Assembly: GCA_016200265.1 (NCBI GenBank)
Contig: JACQFE010000052.1
Coordinates: 1-58,217, forward strand
DNA length: 58,217 nucleotides
Source of the DNA: Planctomycetota bacterium
Lineage (GTDB): Bacteria > Planctomycetota > Phycisphaerae > UBA1845
Direction: 5' to 3'
Shown in pieces: positions 34,127 to 43,633 of this stretch (the first letter of the stretch is position 1; the number at the start of each line of letters is the position of its first letter). Position numbers and translations under genes: made by a program. Below the pieces are notes generated by a model. It was not told where the DNA came from, searched no databases, and was given only the letters and a program-made list of their open reading frames with translations.

Positions 34127-35797
34127 TTGCCAACGCTGTACGTGCTTCAGGGACCTGACAAGGGTCGAACGTACGACACTCCAAGAGAGCCGGCCGTCAT
34201 CGGTCGCGCGTCCGATCATATCCAGCTCACCGATAACAGCGCCTCCCGGCGCCACGCGGAAATTCGTCCCGACAACGGCTCGTGGATGCTGGTTGATCTG
34301 AACAGTTCAAATGGAACGTATCTCAATGGCCAGCGGGTGATCTCTCCGATTGCCCTCAAGCACGGTGATCAAATCAAAGTCGGCAGCACTCTTCTGGTGT
34401 TCAGCGGCCGGGAGAATATCAATGGCACGGGCGATCCCCACTTGATCCATGACCTTGTCGATTTCGATATTGCGGGAACCAAGTCGGAATCGTCAATTCT
34501 TTCAACTGTCGATTCGTCGCAGGACAGCGTGATACTTCAGCCGCCGGAGACCGCAGATGCCGTCGTCGCCTGGAACGTTGTGTATAAAATCGCGGAAACC
34601 ATCGGCGGTCTCGAGTCCGTTGACGCGTTCCTGGAGCGCGTAACGGACATTCTCTTCGAACACCTGTTTGTCGATCACCTGGTCTTGCTCACTTCGAAAT
34701 CGAAGAGCGGCGAATGGACGCCCCAGGTTGTCCGATATAGGCCGCACGATCAGGGACGAAGGCCCAAGATCGTGACCTCAAGCACGATCATCAATCACGT
34801 CGTGAAGACGAGAGAAGGCGTGCTGTGCGCCAATGCCATGACTGATGATCGCTTCGGCGGCGACGCCAAGCAGGACAGCATTCATCGGCTTGGGTTGCGG
34901 AGCATCATTTGCGTCCCGATCTTCGCCGGTGAACAGATCCACGCGATCTTTCACCTCGACTGCTCCATGTCGCATCACACATTTACGCAGGAACAATTGC
35001 GGCTGGTCGTGGCGATTGGTCGGCTGGCGGGTCTTGCGATTGAAAACATTCGCTTGCAGAATGCTCGAATGCGAAATGAACGACTGGCGGCCACGGGCGA
35101 GACCGTCGCGTATTTGTCTCATCACATTCGAAACATTTTGCAGGGAATGCAAGGAGGCGTGGACGTCGTCGAGCTGGGGCTGAAACGCAAATCGGTTGAA
35201 TCGCTGGAATCAGGATGGTCCATGGTCAAGCGAAATTTGGACCGCATTTATTTGCTGGCTCTGAACATGCTCACATTCAGCAAGGACCGCCAGCCGAAAG
35301 TTCAGACGGCACAACTCAACAAGATCGTGGAAGACGTCATATCGCTTGTGCAGGCGAAGGCCGATGACCACCACGTCATGCTTCTCCCCGAATTGGAGGA
35401 AATGCCGGCCGTTCCGCTCGACCCCGAGGGCATCCATCAGGTCGCGCACAACATCCTTCTGAATGCAGTGGAGGCTTGTCCGGAAACCGGCGGGAGAATC
35501 AACATCACGACTCGCTATTATTCCGCACAAGCACGGGTGACGCTGACAATCACGGACAACGGGGCCGGGATCTCGCCGGAGGATCGCGAGCGCATTTTTG
35601 ATCCATTTCATTCTTCCAAAGGCCACAGCGGGACCGGGCTCGGCCTGGCCGCGGCCAAGAAAATTGTAAATGAACTGCACGGCGAAATCGAAGTGGAAAG
35701 CACCATTGGCGAGGGTACTACGATTCGTGTCGTGCTTCCTGCGGTTCACGTGCGGCTCGTGGACAGCGACAAGACCCATTTCGCGGCGCCATCATGA
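34127..35797 (+). CDS. FHA-GAF sensor histidine kinase
   Basis: 556 residues from TTG 34127 (GGGAGG eight bases upstream). A longer frame from 34049 has no ribosome site. FHA domain, about 1-95: VIGRASDHIQL, SASRRHAEI and NSSNGTYLNGQ bind phosphothreonine. GAF domain, about 175-320: ICVPIFAGEQIHAIFHLDCS. Dimerisation H-box: GETVAYLSHHIRNILQG. ATP-binding N, G1 and G2 boxes: NILLNAVEAC, ITDNGAGISPED and GTGLGLAAAKKIVNELHG. No response regulator or receiver domain is adjacent, so the partner is unknown. The protein has no membrane helix, so it senses a cytoplasmic ligand or phosphoprotein. Confidence 0.9.
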   Translation: MPTLYVLQGPDKGRTYDTPREPAVIGRASDHIQLTDNSASRRHAEIRPDNGSWMLVDLNSSNGTYLNGQRVISPIALKHGDQIKVGSTLLVFSGRENINGTGDPHLIHDLVDFDIAGTKSESSILSTVDSSQDSVILQPPETADAVVAWNVVYKIAETIGGLESVDAFLERVTDILFEHLFVDHLVLLTSKSKSGEWTPQVVRYRPHDQGRRPKIVTSSTIINHVVKTREGVLCANAMTDDRFGGDAKQDSIHRLGLRSIICVPIFAGEQIHAIFHLDCSMSHHTFTQEQLRLVVAIGRLAGLAIENIRLQNARMRNERLAATGETVAYLSHHIRNILQGMQGGVDVVELGLKRKSVESLESGWSMVKRNLDRIYLLALNMLTFSKDRQPKVQTAQLNKIVEDVISLVQAKADDHHVMLLPELEEMPAVPLDPEGIHQVAHNILLNAVEACPETGGRINITTRYYSAQARVTLTITDNGAGISPEDRERIFDPFHSSKGHSGTGLGLAAAKKIVNELHGEIEVESTIGEGTTIRVVLPAVHVRLVDSDKTHFAAPS

Positions 35798-35812
35798 CAA
35801 TCAGTGCCCAGC

Positions 35813-36256
35813 ATGACAGTGGTTGACCCATCATCGAACAGTCATGGGAATGGCGCCGGAGCCTGCCCGCGAAGGGTTCGTCGCGGTGTGATCGGCGTGC
35901 TTTCAAACGGCAGCGAACTTCTGATGATTCGCCGATCCGAGTTTGTTCCCAAACCGAATTGCTGGTGCTTTCCGGGCGGACATATCGAATCGGGCGAGAC
36001 GGGTCGCATCGCTGTTTGCCGAGAGCTGCACGAAGAACTGGGCATCGAAGTCGCGCCGATCCAACGCCTTGGCTCGATCCAGGTTCCCGATTCACAACAC
36101 ATCCTGGCCGTGTGGACCGTGCGCCATGTGAGCGGCTCGTTTCATCTGGCGCCGAAGGAAATTGCAGAAATCCGCTGGATCGCAGCGAGTGAAGTGCGTC
36201 AGTTGAACCCGGGGCTTCCTTCCAACGAGCGCGTACTCCAAATGCTCGGCTATTGA
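35813..36256 (+). CDS. Nudix hydrolase
   Basis: 147 residues from ATG 35813. The Nudix box GGHIESGETGRIAVCRELHE then ELGIE fits GX5EX7REUXEEXGU and binds the divalent metal that hydrolyses a nucleoside-diphosphate-linked substrate. The domain starts near RRGVIGVLSNGSELLMIRRS. The exact substrate (for example 8-oxo-dGTP or a dinucleotide) is not predictable. It starts 15 bases after the kinase stop and is probably cotranscribed with it. The start codon is uncertain (GTG at 35804 is possible). Confidence 0.9.
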   Translation: MTVVDPSSNSHGNGAGACPRRVRRGVIGVLSNGSELLMIRRSEFVPKPNCWCFPGGHIESGETGRIAVCRELHEELGIEVAPIQRLGSIQVPDSQHILAVWTVRHVSGSFHLAPKEIAEIRWIAASEVRQLNPGLPSNERVLQMLGY

Positions 36257-37059
36257 TTTTTGCCCTGCCTCCTTAGGAACCGAGCAACCGCACTGAGAAC
36301 ATTGCGATTGTCACGTAAGCATCGAACTGTTGAATGCCCCGCGGGCAATTCGAGCGTAATCGTCGGGATTCGACGCTCAACTCCCGCCCACGTTCCGAAA
36401 CTACCGGGTGTTGGATAACCGATCGTAGCGGCCACCGGGTAGCCATTGCATCGGGCGATCCCAGTCGCAAGTTGCCGTCCCGGACCATCGTAATTGTTGC
36501 AGAATCGCCCACCGCTGATGGAGTGTACGGTGATGATGCTGGCCGGACGAACACGCTCGATCAGCTTCATGATCGCGCGCGTCTCCGGTTCACTAGCTGG
36601 ATGCGGTCCGCCGTACATTCGACTGCGGCGATTCGCGCGGACGGGCGGTTCATTTTCGTGTTGAGTGCCGCCCCAATTTTCTGTTGGAAAATTCCGGTTG
36701 AGGTCAACGCCACGGGCATTTCGCCGCTTCCGACGCTTGTAACCGTCGGGATTGACGACTGGAACGAGAACCCACCGGACCTCGCTCATCGCAAATTCGT
36801 CACTTGAATAGGTAGCGAAATGGATCGGCAGGTTCTCCCGCCACGTTTCCACAAGCCGAATGCTTTTGGGCTCGTCCCCATGAAATCCTCCAAGTAATAA
36901 CGCGCAAGGCAAGCCGGGCTTCCCGAATTCCGTGGCGATGATCTTGCGGCCTTCGACCGATTCGTCGAAGGCGGTCATTCTTGGGCTAGCCGCGGGCATC
37001 GTTTTTAATCGCAATTCTTTGACGGATCGATCCGAATCAGTTACCATCCTTGACGGCAT
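36250..37059 (-). CDS. M14-type zinc carboxypeptidase (MpaA-like)
   Basis: Up to 269 residues; starts at 36978 or 36999 are possible, since none has a clear ribosome site. Zinc ligands are HGDE in LLLGGFHGDEPKS and a His in IITVHSIS. The substrate motif NARGVDLNRNFP carries the conserved Arg/Asn, and the general base Glu is in TITLELP. This matches the murein tripeptide amidase MpaA group, which trims L-Ala-gamma-D-Glu-mDAP during cell-wall recycling. No signal is seen, so it probably acts in the cytoplasm. It converges on the Nudix gene (7-base overlap) and is divergent from purF. Confidence 0.85.
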   Translation of the reverse strand: MPSRMVTDSDRSVKELRLKTMPAASPRMTAFDESVEGRKIIATEFGKPGLPCALLLGGFHGDEPKSIRLVETWRENLPIHFATYSSDEFAMSEVRWVLVPVVNPDGYKRRKRRNARGVDLNRNFPTENWGGTQHENEPPVRANRRSRMYGGPHPASEPETRAIMKLIERVRPASIITVHSISGGRFCNNYDGPGRQLATGIARCNGYPVAATIGYPTPGSFGTWAGVERRIPTITLELPAGHSTVRCLRDNRNVLSAVARFLRRQGKNQ

Positions 37060-37088
37060 CTTAGCAGGAGAGAAGCACGCCGCAGATT

Positions 37089-38510
37089 ATGCAACCATCC
37101 ATCCGGCATCATTGTGCGTTGTTCGGCGTTTGGGGCCACCATGAGGCCGTCGCGCTCACGCACCTTGGACTTTACGCCCTCCAACATCGAGGCCAGGAAG
37201 CCGCCGGAATCGTCTCCAGCAACGGCCAGCGACTCCTGCGTCACGCCGGTCTTGGTCTCGTCAACGAAGTCTTCAACGAAGACAATCTATCAAAAATCAA
37301 AGGCCGTGCGGCCATCGGACATTGTCGGTATTCCACGACCGGTTCCTGCACGGAAGAAAATGCTCAGCCGCTGATGTTTTCCTTCGCCGGCGGGCAGGTG
37401 GCGATCGCCCACAATGGCAATTTGATCAATGCGGCCCTTCTTCGCCGGCACTACGAGGAAATCGGGCACATTTTCCAGACCACGAGCGACACGGAAGTCA
37501 TCATCCATCTGCTGGCCAAGCCGACGCATCAGGAAAAGGAAAATCCGCTCAATCATGTGTTGAATCACCTCCAGGGCGCGTATTCCCTGTTGTTCCTTTT
37601 TCCTGATCGAATGATTGCGGTTCGCGATCCGCTGGGTTTCCGACCGCTTTGTCTTGGTCGAATGAAAAACGGAGCCTACGTGGCCGCTTCGGAAACCAAG
37701 GCGCTGGACTTGATCGATGCGACGCACCTTCGCGATGTGGAGCCGGGTGAAATCGTCACCATCGACGATGACGGGCTCCACATTCGACACTTCGGTGGTG
37801 AACGCAATGGCAAGGGCGCCGCCTGCATCTTCGAATTGATCTATTTCGCCGATCCCGCAAGCACCGTGTTCGGCGACAACGTTCATCTCGTGCGAATGGC
37901 CATGGGTGAACAACTCGCCCGCGAGGCTCCCGCCGAAGGCGATTTCGTCGTGCCCATTCCGAATTGCGCTCAATGTGCGGCGACCGGCTACGCACGGGAA
38001 AGCGGCATCCCTTATGGCCGGGCATTTACCACAAGCTATTACACCGGTCGCTCGTTCATTATGCCCACGCAAGAGGGCCGCGATCTTGCAGTACGAATGA
38101 AGCTCGCGGTCATCAAGGATGCCGTGGCCGGAAAACGCCTGATCGTGGTGGAAGATTCTGTAGTTCGCGGCACGACGACGAGGGGAAAGATCGGCGCGCT
38201 GCGGGACGCCGGTGCGAAAGAAATTCATCTTCGCGTGGCCAGCCCGCCGATCCGACACCCCTGTTATTTTGGGATCGACTTCCCCGATCAGAAAGAGCTC
38301 ATCGCCCATACTCGAAGCGTGGACGAAATTCGCAAATTCCTTGGCGTGGATTCGTTGGCCTACTTGTCGCATGAAGGCATGCTTTCCTCCGTGCGGATGG
38401 CGTCGGAGAAGTATTGCACGGCTTGCTTCTCCGGCAGATACCCCATGGATGTGACCGAACCCGTCGAAAAATTCGCCCTCGAACGCAGCCAGCTCAAGAT
38501 GTTCACGTAG
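37089..38510 (+). CDS. purF: amidophosphoribosyltransferase
   Basis: 473 residues. It makes 5-phosphoribosylamine from PRPP and glutamine, the first step of purine synthesis. A short propeptide (MQPSIRHH) precedes the nucleophile Cys9 in CALFGVWGHHEA, which must be cleaved to be N-terminal. The glutaminase domain has LQHRGQEAAGI and IGHCRYSTTG, and the PRPP loop is LIVVEDSVVRGTTTRGK. Cysteines at the positions of the four Bacillus-type 4Fe-4S ligands are present (AACIFELIYFADP, HPCYFGIDFP, KYCTACFSGRYP), implying an iron-sulfur form. It is not clustered with other pur genes. Confidence 0.96.
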   Translation: MQPSIRHHCALFGVWGHHEAVALTHLGLYALQHRGQEAAGIVSSNGQRLLRHAGLGLVNEVFNEDNLSKIKGRAAIGHCRYSTTGSCTEENAQPLMFSFAGGQVAIAHNGNLINAALLRRHYEEIGHIFQTTSDTEVIIHLLAKPTHQEKENPLNHVLNHLQGAYSLLFLFPDRMIAVRDPLGFRPLCLGRMKNGAYVAASETKALDLIDATHLRDVEPGEIVTIDDDGLHIRHFGGERNGKGAACIFELIYFADPASTVFGDNVHLVRMAMGEQLAREAPAEGDFVVPIPNCAQCAATGYARESGIPYGRAFTTSYYTGRSFIMPTQEGRDLAVRMKLAVIKDAVAGKRLIVVEDSVVRGTTTRGKIGALRDAGAKEIHLRVASPPIRHPCYFGIDFPDQKELIAHTRSVDEIRKFLGVDSLAYLSHEGMLSSVRMASEKYCTACFSGRYPMDVTEPVEKFALERSQLKMFT

Positions 38511-38544
38511 TCTCTATTGGGAGTTGATATAGTCTCGAATGCTC

Positions 38545-38574
38545 TTTCCGAGCCGCGACCGTAAGGGAGCGGTC
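38545..38574. repeat. dispersed repeat TTTCCGAGCCGCG, copy 1
   Basis: TTTCCGAGCCGCGACCGTAA followed by GGGAGCGGTC matches 45254-45284 (TTTTCCGAGCCGCGCCCGTG, then AGGAAGCGGTC). Internal complementarity (GACCGC with GCGGTC) would form a stem. Both copies sit right after a coding region. Confidence 0.65.
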
Positions 38575-39034
38575 AGTTCGAGGCCAACAGTGTTGCCCGT
38601 TGGCGGGCGCTGAAGTCGTGCAAATCGACGCGGCCATTGCGATCGTAATCAAATGAGGCGCAAGCGCCTGTCTTCGAGCCACCGGGTCCGGCCAAACATC
38701 GTTCAAACTGGTCGATTTCGGAAGTAGGAGCGGAATTGGATGCGACGACTTCGCCACCTGGTGTGGCGGCGTCTTGCCGCAATCTCGAAATCTGATATCC
38801 GAACATCGTCGTCCAAACGCCGATCGCCATCAACAGAGTCGCCGCAAGCCCGAGCATCACACCACGTGATGCCCAAGAACTCGCCGGACTGAAATCTGAA
38901 TTCACTTTTCGACGTGATTCCTGTGATAAGGCAGGCAGCACTGTACGCTGGAAAACGCCCGTCAGCTCCGCGTCATGAAGCTCACGGAGGGCGTCTTCGG
39001 TCACGTCAAACGGTTGTCTAGAATCAAGAATCAT
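38573..39034 (-). CDS. putative sigma-factor partner with membrane helix and dockerin-like loop
   Basis: 153 residues. The N-terminal 60 residues are cytoplasmic-looking (FDVTEDALRELHDAELTGVF, then LPALSQESRRK). A helix follows (GVMLGLAATLLMAIGVWTTM, about 59-78), then an outer part ending SFDYDRNGRVDLHDFSARQ. The Asp/Asn spacing there (D.D.NG.VD..D) is that of dockerin/EF-hand calcium loops. It starts 12 bases after the sigma-factor stop. Gene order and topology fit an anti-sigma factor, although the zinc anti-sigma motif is absent. A calcium-binding outer loop in this position is unusual. Confidence 0.6.
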   Translation of the reverse strand: MILDSRQPFDVTEDALRELHDAELTGVFQRTVLPALSQESRRKVNSDFSPASSWASRGVMLGLAATLLMAIGVWTTMFGYQISRLRQDAATPGGEVVASNSAPTSEIDQFERCLAGPGGSKTGACASFDYDRNGRVDLHDFSARQRATLLASN

Positions 39035-39046
39035 TGTCAGCTACCA

Positions 39047-39748
39047 TTAGGATAAGTCGCTGGTCTCAGCCCGCGGCGCGACGGAATCACCCGTTTCTTT
39101 CCGCAACCGCCGCCTTATTTTTTCCAGCAAAGCAGACCAACGTGAGCGGAGCGTGGACTCGGGCCAGCCCAACTCCGCCCCCGCTTCGCCCCATTTTCGC
39201 TCCATTATCAGACCTAGCAGGCCCAACATTCGGGTCTCATCTGGCTCCACGCCTTTCAAGGCTGCCCGCAACGACTCGAGCAATTCGAGACGCGAAATCG
39301 TGTCGCTTGGATCGTCCGGGGCCGAATGCACTGCACCACTGAGTTCATCGAAATGGATAGACGAAGTCCCGCCGGTGGGAACCGTCCCCCGCTCGCGTAG
39401 TGCGCTGATGGTGCGCCGCGTTGCCACTGTGAAAAGGACGCTCGAAACGGACTTCGGCCTTTGGAATGGGTTTGAAATCAGCGTTCGCGAAAAACTCATC
39501 CATGCGTCAGAGGCGACGGCTTCCAACCAATCCCGGTCTCGAACACAAATCGCCCTGGCCCGCTGAAAGACCGTGTATCGCACAAGCCTGTCGTAGCGAT
39601 CCATGAGCGTTCGGAGCGCAATCTCATTACCGCCAATGTATTTCAACATCAGTTCGTCGTCGGAAAGTGCGTCAAAGTTCGATGATGAGCCGCCCACTCC
39701 CACATGTTCCACGAAAGCAGCTCGGCGCGAAAGTGGTGGCATGTCCAA
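39047..39748 (-). CDS. ECF-type RNA polymerase sigma factor
   Basis: 233 residues. Region 2 contains DDELMLKYIGGNEIALRTLM and YDRLVRYTVFQRARAI, then WLEAVASDAWMSF, and region 4 EAGAELGWPESTLRSRWSAL then LEKIRRRLRK, a helix-turn-helix for the -35 element. The linker between regions is long (about 60 residues). Planctomycetes carry many such ECF factors with atypical linkers. The partner gene begins 12 bases downstream, suggesting a sigma/anti-sigma pair. Target promoters are unknown. Confidence 0.85.
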   Translation of the reverse strand: MDMPPLSRRAAFVEHVGVGGSSSNFDALSDDELMLKYIGGNEIALRTLMDRYDRLVRYTVFQRARAICVRDRDWLEAVASDAWMSFSRTLISNPFQRPKSVSSVLFTVATRRTISALRERGTVPTGGTSSIHFDELSGAVHSAPDDPSDTISRLELLESLRAALKGVEPDETRMLGLLGLIMERKWGEAGAELGWPESTLRSRWSALLEKIRRRLRKETGDSVAPRAETSDLS

Positions 39749-39866
39749 TCGAGCCGCGAACTTCGGCTCTCGCGGAAAATCCCTTTTTCGGGCAAAAAAA
39801 CAGCGGCCCGACCAGCAAGTGTCTGATCAGGACGCTGAAATTCACCAGTCAAATTCTCGCCATGGA

Positions 39867-42233
39867 TTACGGCTTGGCCGATTCCAGGTTTTCGACTTTT
39901 TCGGCCGTCGCAAGCGTCGGGTGGTTCAAGCCGAGAAGCTTCATCCGCATGAGAAGAAGTGCCGTATCGACTTGCGGGTCTTCTTTCGGTCGATTATTTT
40001 CGTCCGGCTGCTTCAATTCGGGCAGCTTGTCCTCGCCGTCGGCGACTTTTTCACCGTCAGTGCCTTTGGCGCCTTCCTTCTTTGCGCCGTCGGTAGTCTT
40101 GTCAGCATCCTTGGCATCATCTTTCTTGGCCCCATCGGCCGACTTGCCGGATTCCTTGTCGTCCTTCTTCGGCTTGATCGTTTCGCCGGTGATCGGATCG
40201 ATGGTGGAAAGATCGACGGTGTCGTCTTCTTTGTCCTTCTTCGCCGTAGCATCTGGCTTTGGCGGCCCCAGCAAATCGGCGTCGCGACGAAGCTGATAGG
40301 CATTGAAGCTCTCCCATCGCACCAATTTGAGAGCGATTTCCGGCTCGACTCCCCACTTTTCTGAAGTCGGCTCGCGATGCAACGAAACGCCACTGGGGAT
40401 GTAATAGCGGGCGGTTGTAATTTTCAACTTGGCCTGCGAAGACGTCAGCGGGATCAGGTTCTGCACGCTGAATTTTCCAAACGTTCGCTCGCCGATCACT
40501 GTCGCACGATGGTTGTCGCGCAAAGCGCCCGAAACAATTTCCGAAGCGCTGGCGCTGCTTTCATTGACCAGAACGACCATGGGTACGGACGCGTAGGGTC
40601 CATTGCTTGTCACATCGAGTCGCTGATCCTCCGAAGAATTCCGACCCTTGGTGCTGACGACGTTTTCGCTGCGCTTCAGAAAAAGCGACGACATTTGATA
40701 GGCGGAATCGAGCAGGCCGCCCGGATTCCAACGAAGATCAAGGACCAGTCCCTTGAGGCCGTGACTCTCAAGATCGCTCATCACATTGGTCAGATCTTCC
40801 ACCGTGTTCCGCTGGAAATTGGTGACGCGGATGTAGCCGACGTGATTCGACTCATCGAGCCAATGATTCCACGAGCCGTCGGGTTTGCGGGCCCAGCCCT
40901 TGACCGACTGGATCTTCACGCGCTCTCGAACCAGCGGGAATTCGATTTCCTTGTCGTTGCGGCGGATCATCAATGTGACGGGTGTTCCGGCAACGCCCGT
41001 GATCGTGTCAACAACCTTATTGAGCGAATAATCCTTGATTTCCGTGGCATCGACCTTGATGATGATGTCACCTGCCTGAATGCCGTGTCGGAACGCCGGC
41101 GTATCCTCCAGCGGCGTCACCACCTCAATCTCATTCATCTTGTTCTTGATGATCGAAATGCCGACTCCGATGAAGTCGCCGCGTGTGTGCTTGTCGAACT
41201 CCTCGGTCTCCTTCGGCCAGATCATCGTGGTGAAGTCGTCCAGCGGCTCCAGCGCTCCGCGCATGAGCTCACTGACAACGAGTTCTTCGGGCAATTTCAC
41301 CGTTTCCCGATTGATGACCTGCACCGCGCGACGGAATCGCTCAACGCTTGTGCGGCGATCGACTGAAGGGGCCGTACGAACCTGCTCAAGATTGGCCTTG
41401 ATGCGGTTAACGAAGTCATCGCGATCGTCATTATTCTTCAGCGTCTCAAACGTCTTTTGGGCTGCCGGTGAATCCGCCAGAATCAGAAGTTGCTCCAACC
41501 CACGCTCCGTAATCGCCTTGAAATCCGGCGGCTCGACGTAGTAAAGCCCGATACACTCCAGAGCGGCCTCGGCATCCTTCCACTGCACCCTTTCGATACG
41601 CTCTTTCCAATTGCTCTTTTCGTCCCCGAACATGCTCTCGAGCCGCAAGTGCGTGAGAACCTCGTGCTCGAGCTTTTGATAGCGCGGCTCGCGTTCATAG
41701 AGGCCGGCAAGGTCGGCATAAATGTGCCATGCCTCGCGCCATTTGCTTTCGCCGCGGAGCTCCTCCGCCTTTTTTAGCGAATCATTGACGAGCTTCTGCA
41801 TCCAATCGGCATGAAGAAATTCGTCCTTGCTGGGGGCCTCATCGGAGGCGAGCAAGGCCTTGTCCAGCGCCATCGCATATTCTTTGCGTTCAATCCGCTG
41901 CTTGGCATACGTCACATATTTTTCAAAGTCGACCTTATTCAGCTCCGCGCGGGCCTTTTGCTTTTCAATGTAGTTGTCGAGCCAGGCTTGAACCTGAGAA
42001 ACGAGGCCGCCATCGGGAATCTGGTGGGAATCGCGGGCCGCATCAGCGAAATCTCCCTTCGCGACGTCGTCCAGCGTCTTTCGCCAAACTTCATCCGGCT
42101 TTGACGTCGAAGGCGCGGCCATCACCGGCAACGCAAGACCGCCGAACAACGCGAGAATGGAAAACATGAGCAGAGATCGTCGCAGTGAAAAATAACCAAG
42201 CGGATTCAACTCATTGCGTACCTGCATCTGCAT
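39867..42233 (-). CDS. S41-family C-terminal processing protease with PDZ domain
   Basis: 788 residues from ATG 42233 (GGAG upstream). The signal peptide contains SLLMFSILALFGGLALPVMA. A long helical, TPR-like region follows (about 30-330), then a PDZ domain (GVGISIIKNKMNEIEVVTPL, HGIQAGDIIIKVDA) and the S41 catalytic domain. Catalytic Ser is in VNESSASASEIVSGAL and Lys in GERTFGKFSVQ. After about 660 a highly charged Lys/Asp/Glu linker (DDKESGKSADGAKKD) precedes a short tail. Such proteases cut unfolded or C-terminal tags in the periplasm. The long N-terminal domain and charged tail exceed typical CtpA (about 450 residues). Confidence 0.9.
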   Translation of the reverse strand: MQMQVRNELNPLGYFSLRRSLLMFSILALFGGLALPVMAAPSTSKPDEVWRKTLDDVAKGDFADAARDSHQIPDGGLVSQVQAWLDNYIEKQKARAELNKVDFEKYVTYAKQRIERKEYAMALDKALLASDEAPSKDEFLHADWMQKLVNDSLKKAEELRGESKWREAWHIYADLAGLYEREPRYQKLEHEVLTHLRLESMFGDEKSNWKERIERVQWKDAEAALECIGLYYVEPPDFKAITERGLEQLLILADSPAAQKTFETLKNNDDRDDFVNRIKANLEQVRTAPSVDRRTSVERFRRAVQVINRETVKLPEELVVSELMRGALEPLDDFTTMIWPKETEEFDKHTRGDFIGVGISIIKNKMNEIEVVTPLEDTPAFRHGIQAGDIIIKVDATEIKDYSLNKVVDTITGVAGTPVTLMIRRNDKEIEFPLVRERVKIQSVKGWARKPDGSWNHWLDESNHVGYIRVTNFQRNTVEDLTNVMSDLESHGLKGLVLDLRWNPGGLLDSAYQMSSLFLKRSENVVSTKGRNSSEDQRLDVTSNGPYASVPMVVLVNESSASASEIVSGALRDNHRATVIGERTFGKFSVQNLIPLTSSQAKLKITTARYYIPSGVSLHREPTSEKWGVEPEIALKLVRWESFNAYQLRRDADLLGPPKPDATAKKDKEDDTVDLSTIDPITGETIKPKKDDKESGKSADGAKKDDAKDADKTTDGAKKEGAKGTDGEKVADGEDKLPELKQPDENNRPKEDPQVDTALLLMRMKLLGLNHPTLATAEKVENLESAKP

Positions 42234-42732
42234 CGCAGACTCCTTTTCTGATCCTGGGCGAATGATTCTGCTCTCGTGCGGGGTTTCAATCCCCAACCTG
42301 ACTTCCCACCGCGGCCAACCGGTATCTTGCGAAATCACTGCTCACACCAAGCTTTCCGCACACTCCTAGAGTACGAAAAAGTATAAGACCGCATTTTCAG
42401 GCGGTCTATACGGACTTTCCCACGCCCGACGGTTCCTTACACCCCCGAAACCGCCCTTTGTAACGGTGCGGAGACATTCATACCGCTTTCGGCCTGTAGT
42501 GCTGATGCACTTAAGCCAGAACTTGTATGCACGCGAATCGGGCTGAGCGGCGGGATTTTCGGACAATCGAAGGATTCCAGCGAGCCGCGAACTATAGTTC
42601 AGGCGACTCTCTACTGCTTGGTGAGTGCCGCAGGCACGGCAGAAAATAGCCCCACACGCGAGTGCCGGGTCCACGCGAGCCGGACAAGAATAAAGTCCCG
42701 TTGGGACGGAAGAGCCACCAATTGGCGTCCCG
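42234..42732. other. gene-free region with hairpins
   Basis: About 500 bases between two minus-strand genes. It holds an inverted repeat with a T-tract (42386-42407), a GTCCCGTTGGGAC hairpin (42695-42707) of a dispersed kind (compare 47185-47198), and otherwise no open frame of note. It probably contains the promoter of the S41 gene near 42240-42380, which I cannot place reliably. Confidence 0.6.
42386..42407 (-). terminator. possible Rho-independent terminator
   Basis: AGACCGC (42386-42392) and GCGGTCT (42401-42407) form a 7-bp stem with an 8-base loop. On the minus strand this is followed by TATACTTTTT. It would end transcripts from the minus-strand gene at 42733-43581, though it lies about 330 bases past its stop. 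Confidence 0.45.
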
Positions 42733-43581
42733 CTAGTTCGGCATATTCGTGGGCCAGCGCAGAAGTTGCTCCAGGTCCGACGACCGTCCCAATTCCGCAC
42801 TTTCCAGAAGTTTCATGTCATATCGTGGTTCAGCCCAAAATGACTTGGCGAGTGACTTCTCGCATCGACAGGTAACAGCCACGATTTCACGCCGCGGTGC
42901 AGCACTCAAATAAATGTACGGACCAAGCGGCATCGGGCCGTCGTTAATTGTGCCCGCAACGACAAAGTTGGGCGTCTCACTGGTGCTTCGTTCGATTGCG
43001 AAGTTTCGTCCCAGAAGCGGCTGGCCGAATTCTTTCATCGCAGACGCCTCAAGAGGAGTTGATACATACACGATGCGGTATTTCGAAGAAGTCGGGAACA
43101 GCTCAAACACGAGCGGAGTTCCGCTCGTGCTTAATGTGATCTGCAAGTCGAAGCCACTGTCGCACATTGCGCGCCCGCGAGTGAAATCGGGAGGGTAGCG
43201 CCATATATACAAATATTGGCTGAACTCGACGTTGCGAATCGTTACGGATTGTCGAGCGAAACAAACTGTCGGCGTCATCGGCCCACAAGTTACGTATCCT
43301 TCCGGATTGAGCACACCGCAATAATCCGATTCAGCCCGCGAAATCTGATCCGGCGTCATTTCCAAAATAACCAGTGGGGCCATTTGTTCCACAGCGACCT
43401 CATCGACCGCACCCTCCTTCGGGCCGAAGAAGATGGCGTGCTCGAACATGCGCGTTTGATCGGGGACTGGTACCGAATGGGTCGCTGGGGGGTCAATCGG
43501 CGTGATTGAGGCCTGACGCAATCTGCACGCCATGTCCATCCCGAAAACAACGAACATCGATGCAAGTACGCGAATGTTCAT
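42733..43581 (-). CDS. hypothetical secreted protein
   Basis: 282 residues beginning [20 protein letters not shown], a short signal-like helix possibly with a lipobox-like Cys19. The mature part has six more cysteines (including [22 protein letters not shown] and TCRCEKS) and beta-rich sequence ([31 protein letters not shown]). No domain is recognised. It is divergent from the carboxylase gene (52 bases apart). No ribosome site is clear. Confidence 0.5.
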   Translation of the reverse strand: MNIRVLASMFVVFGMDMACRLRQASITPIDPPATHSVPVPDQTRMFEHAIFFGPKEGAVDEVAVEQMAPLVILEMTPDQISRAESDYCGVLNPEGYVTCGPMTPTVCFARQSVTIRNVEFSQYLYIWRYPPDFTRGRAMCDSGFDLQITLSTSGTPLVFELFPTSSKYRIVYVSTPLEASAMKEFGQPLLGRNFAIERSTSETPNFVVAGTINDGPMPLGPYIYLSAAPRREIVAVTCRCEKSLAKSFWAEPRYDMKLLESAELGRSSDLEQLLRWPTNMPN

Positions 43582-43633
43582 AAAAGAAGCTACGCCTCTA
43601 CCCTCACCGTCATTCGTCCATTACATTGCCGCG

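Noticed and set aside
37290..38372. 360-codon minus-strand frame opposite purF
   Set aside because: Antisense shadow of a fully conserved enzyme.
43532..43633. 34-codon extension at the start of the carboxyltransferase gene
   Set aside because: It lies over the start of the divergent gene and adds residues unlike the family.
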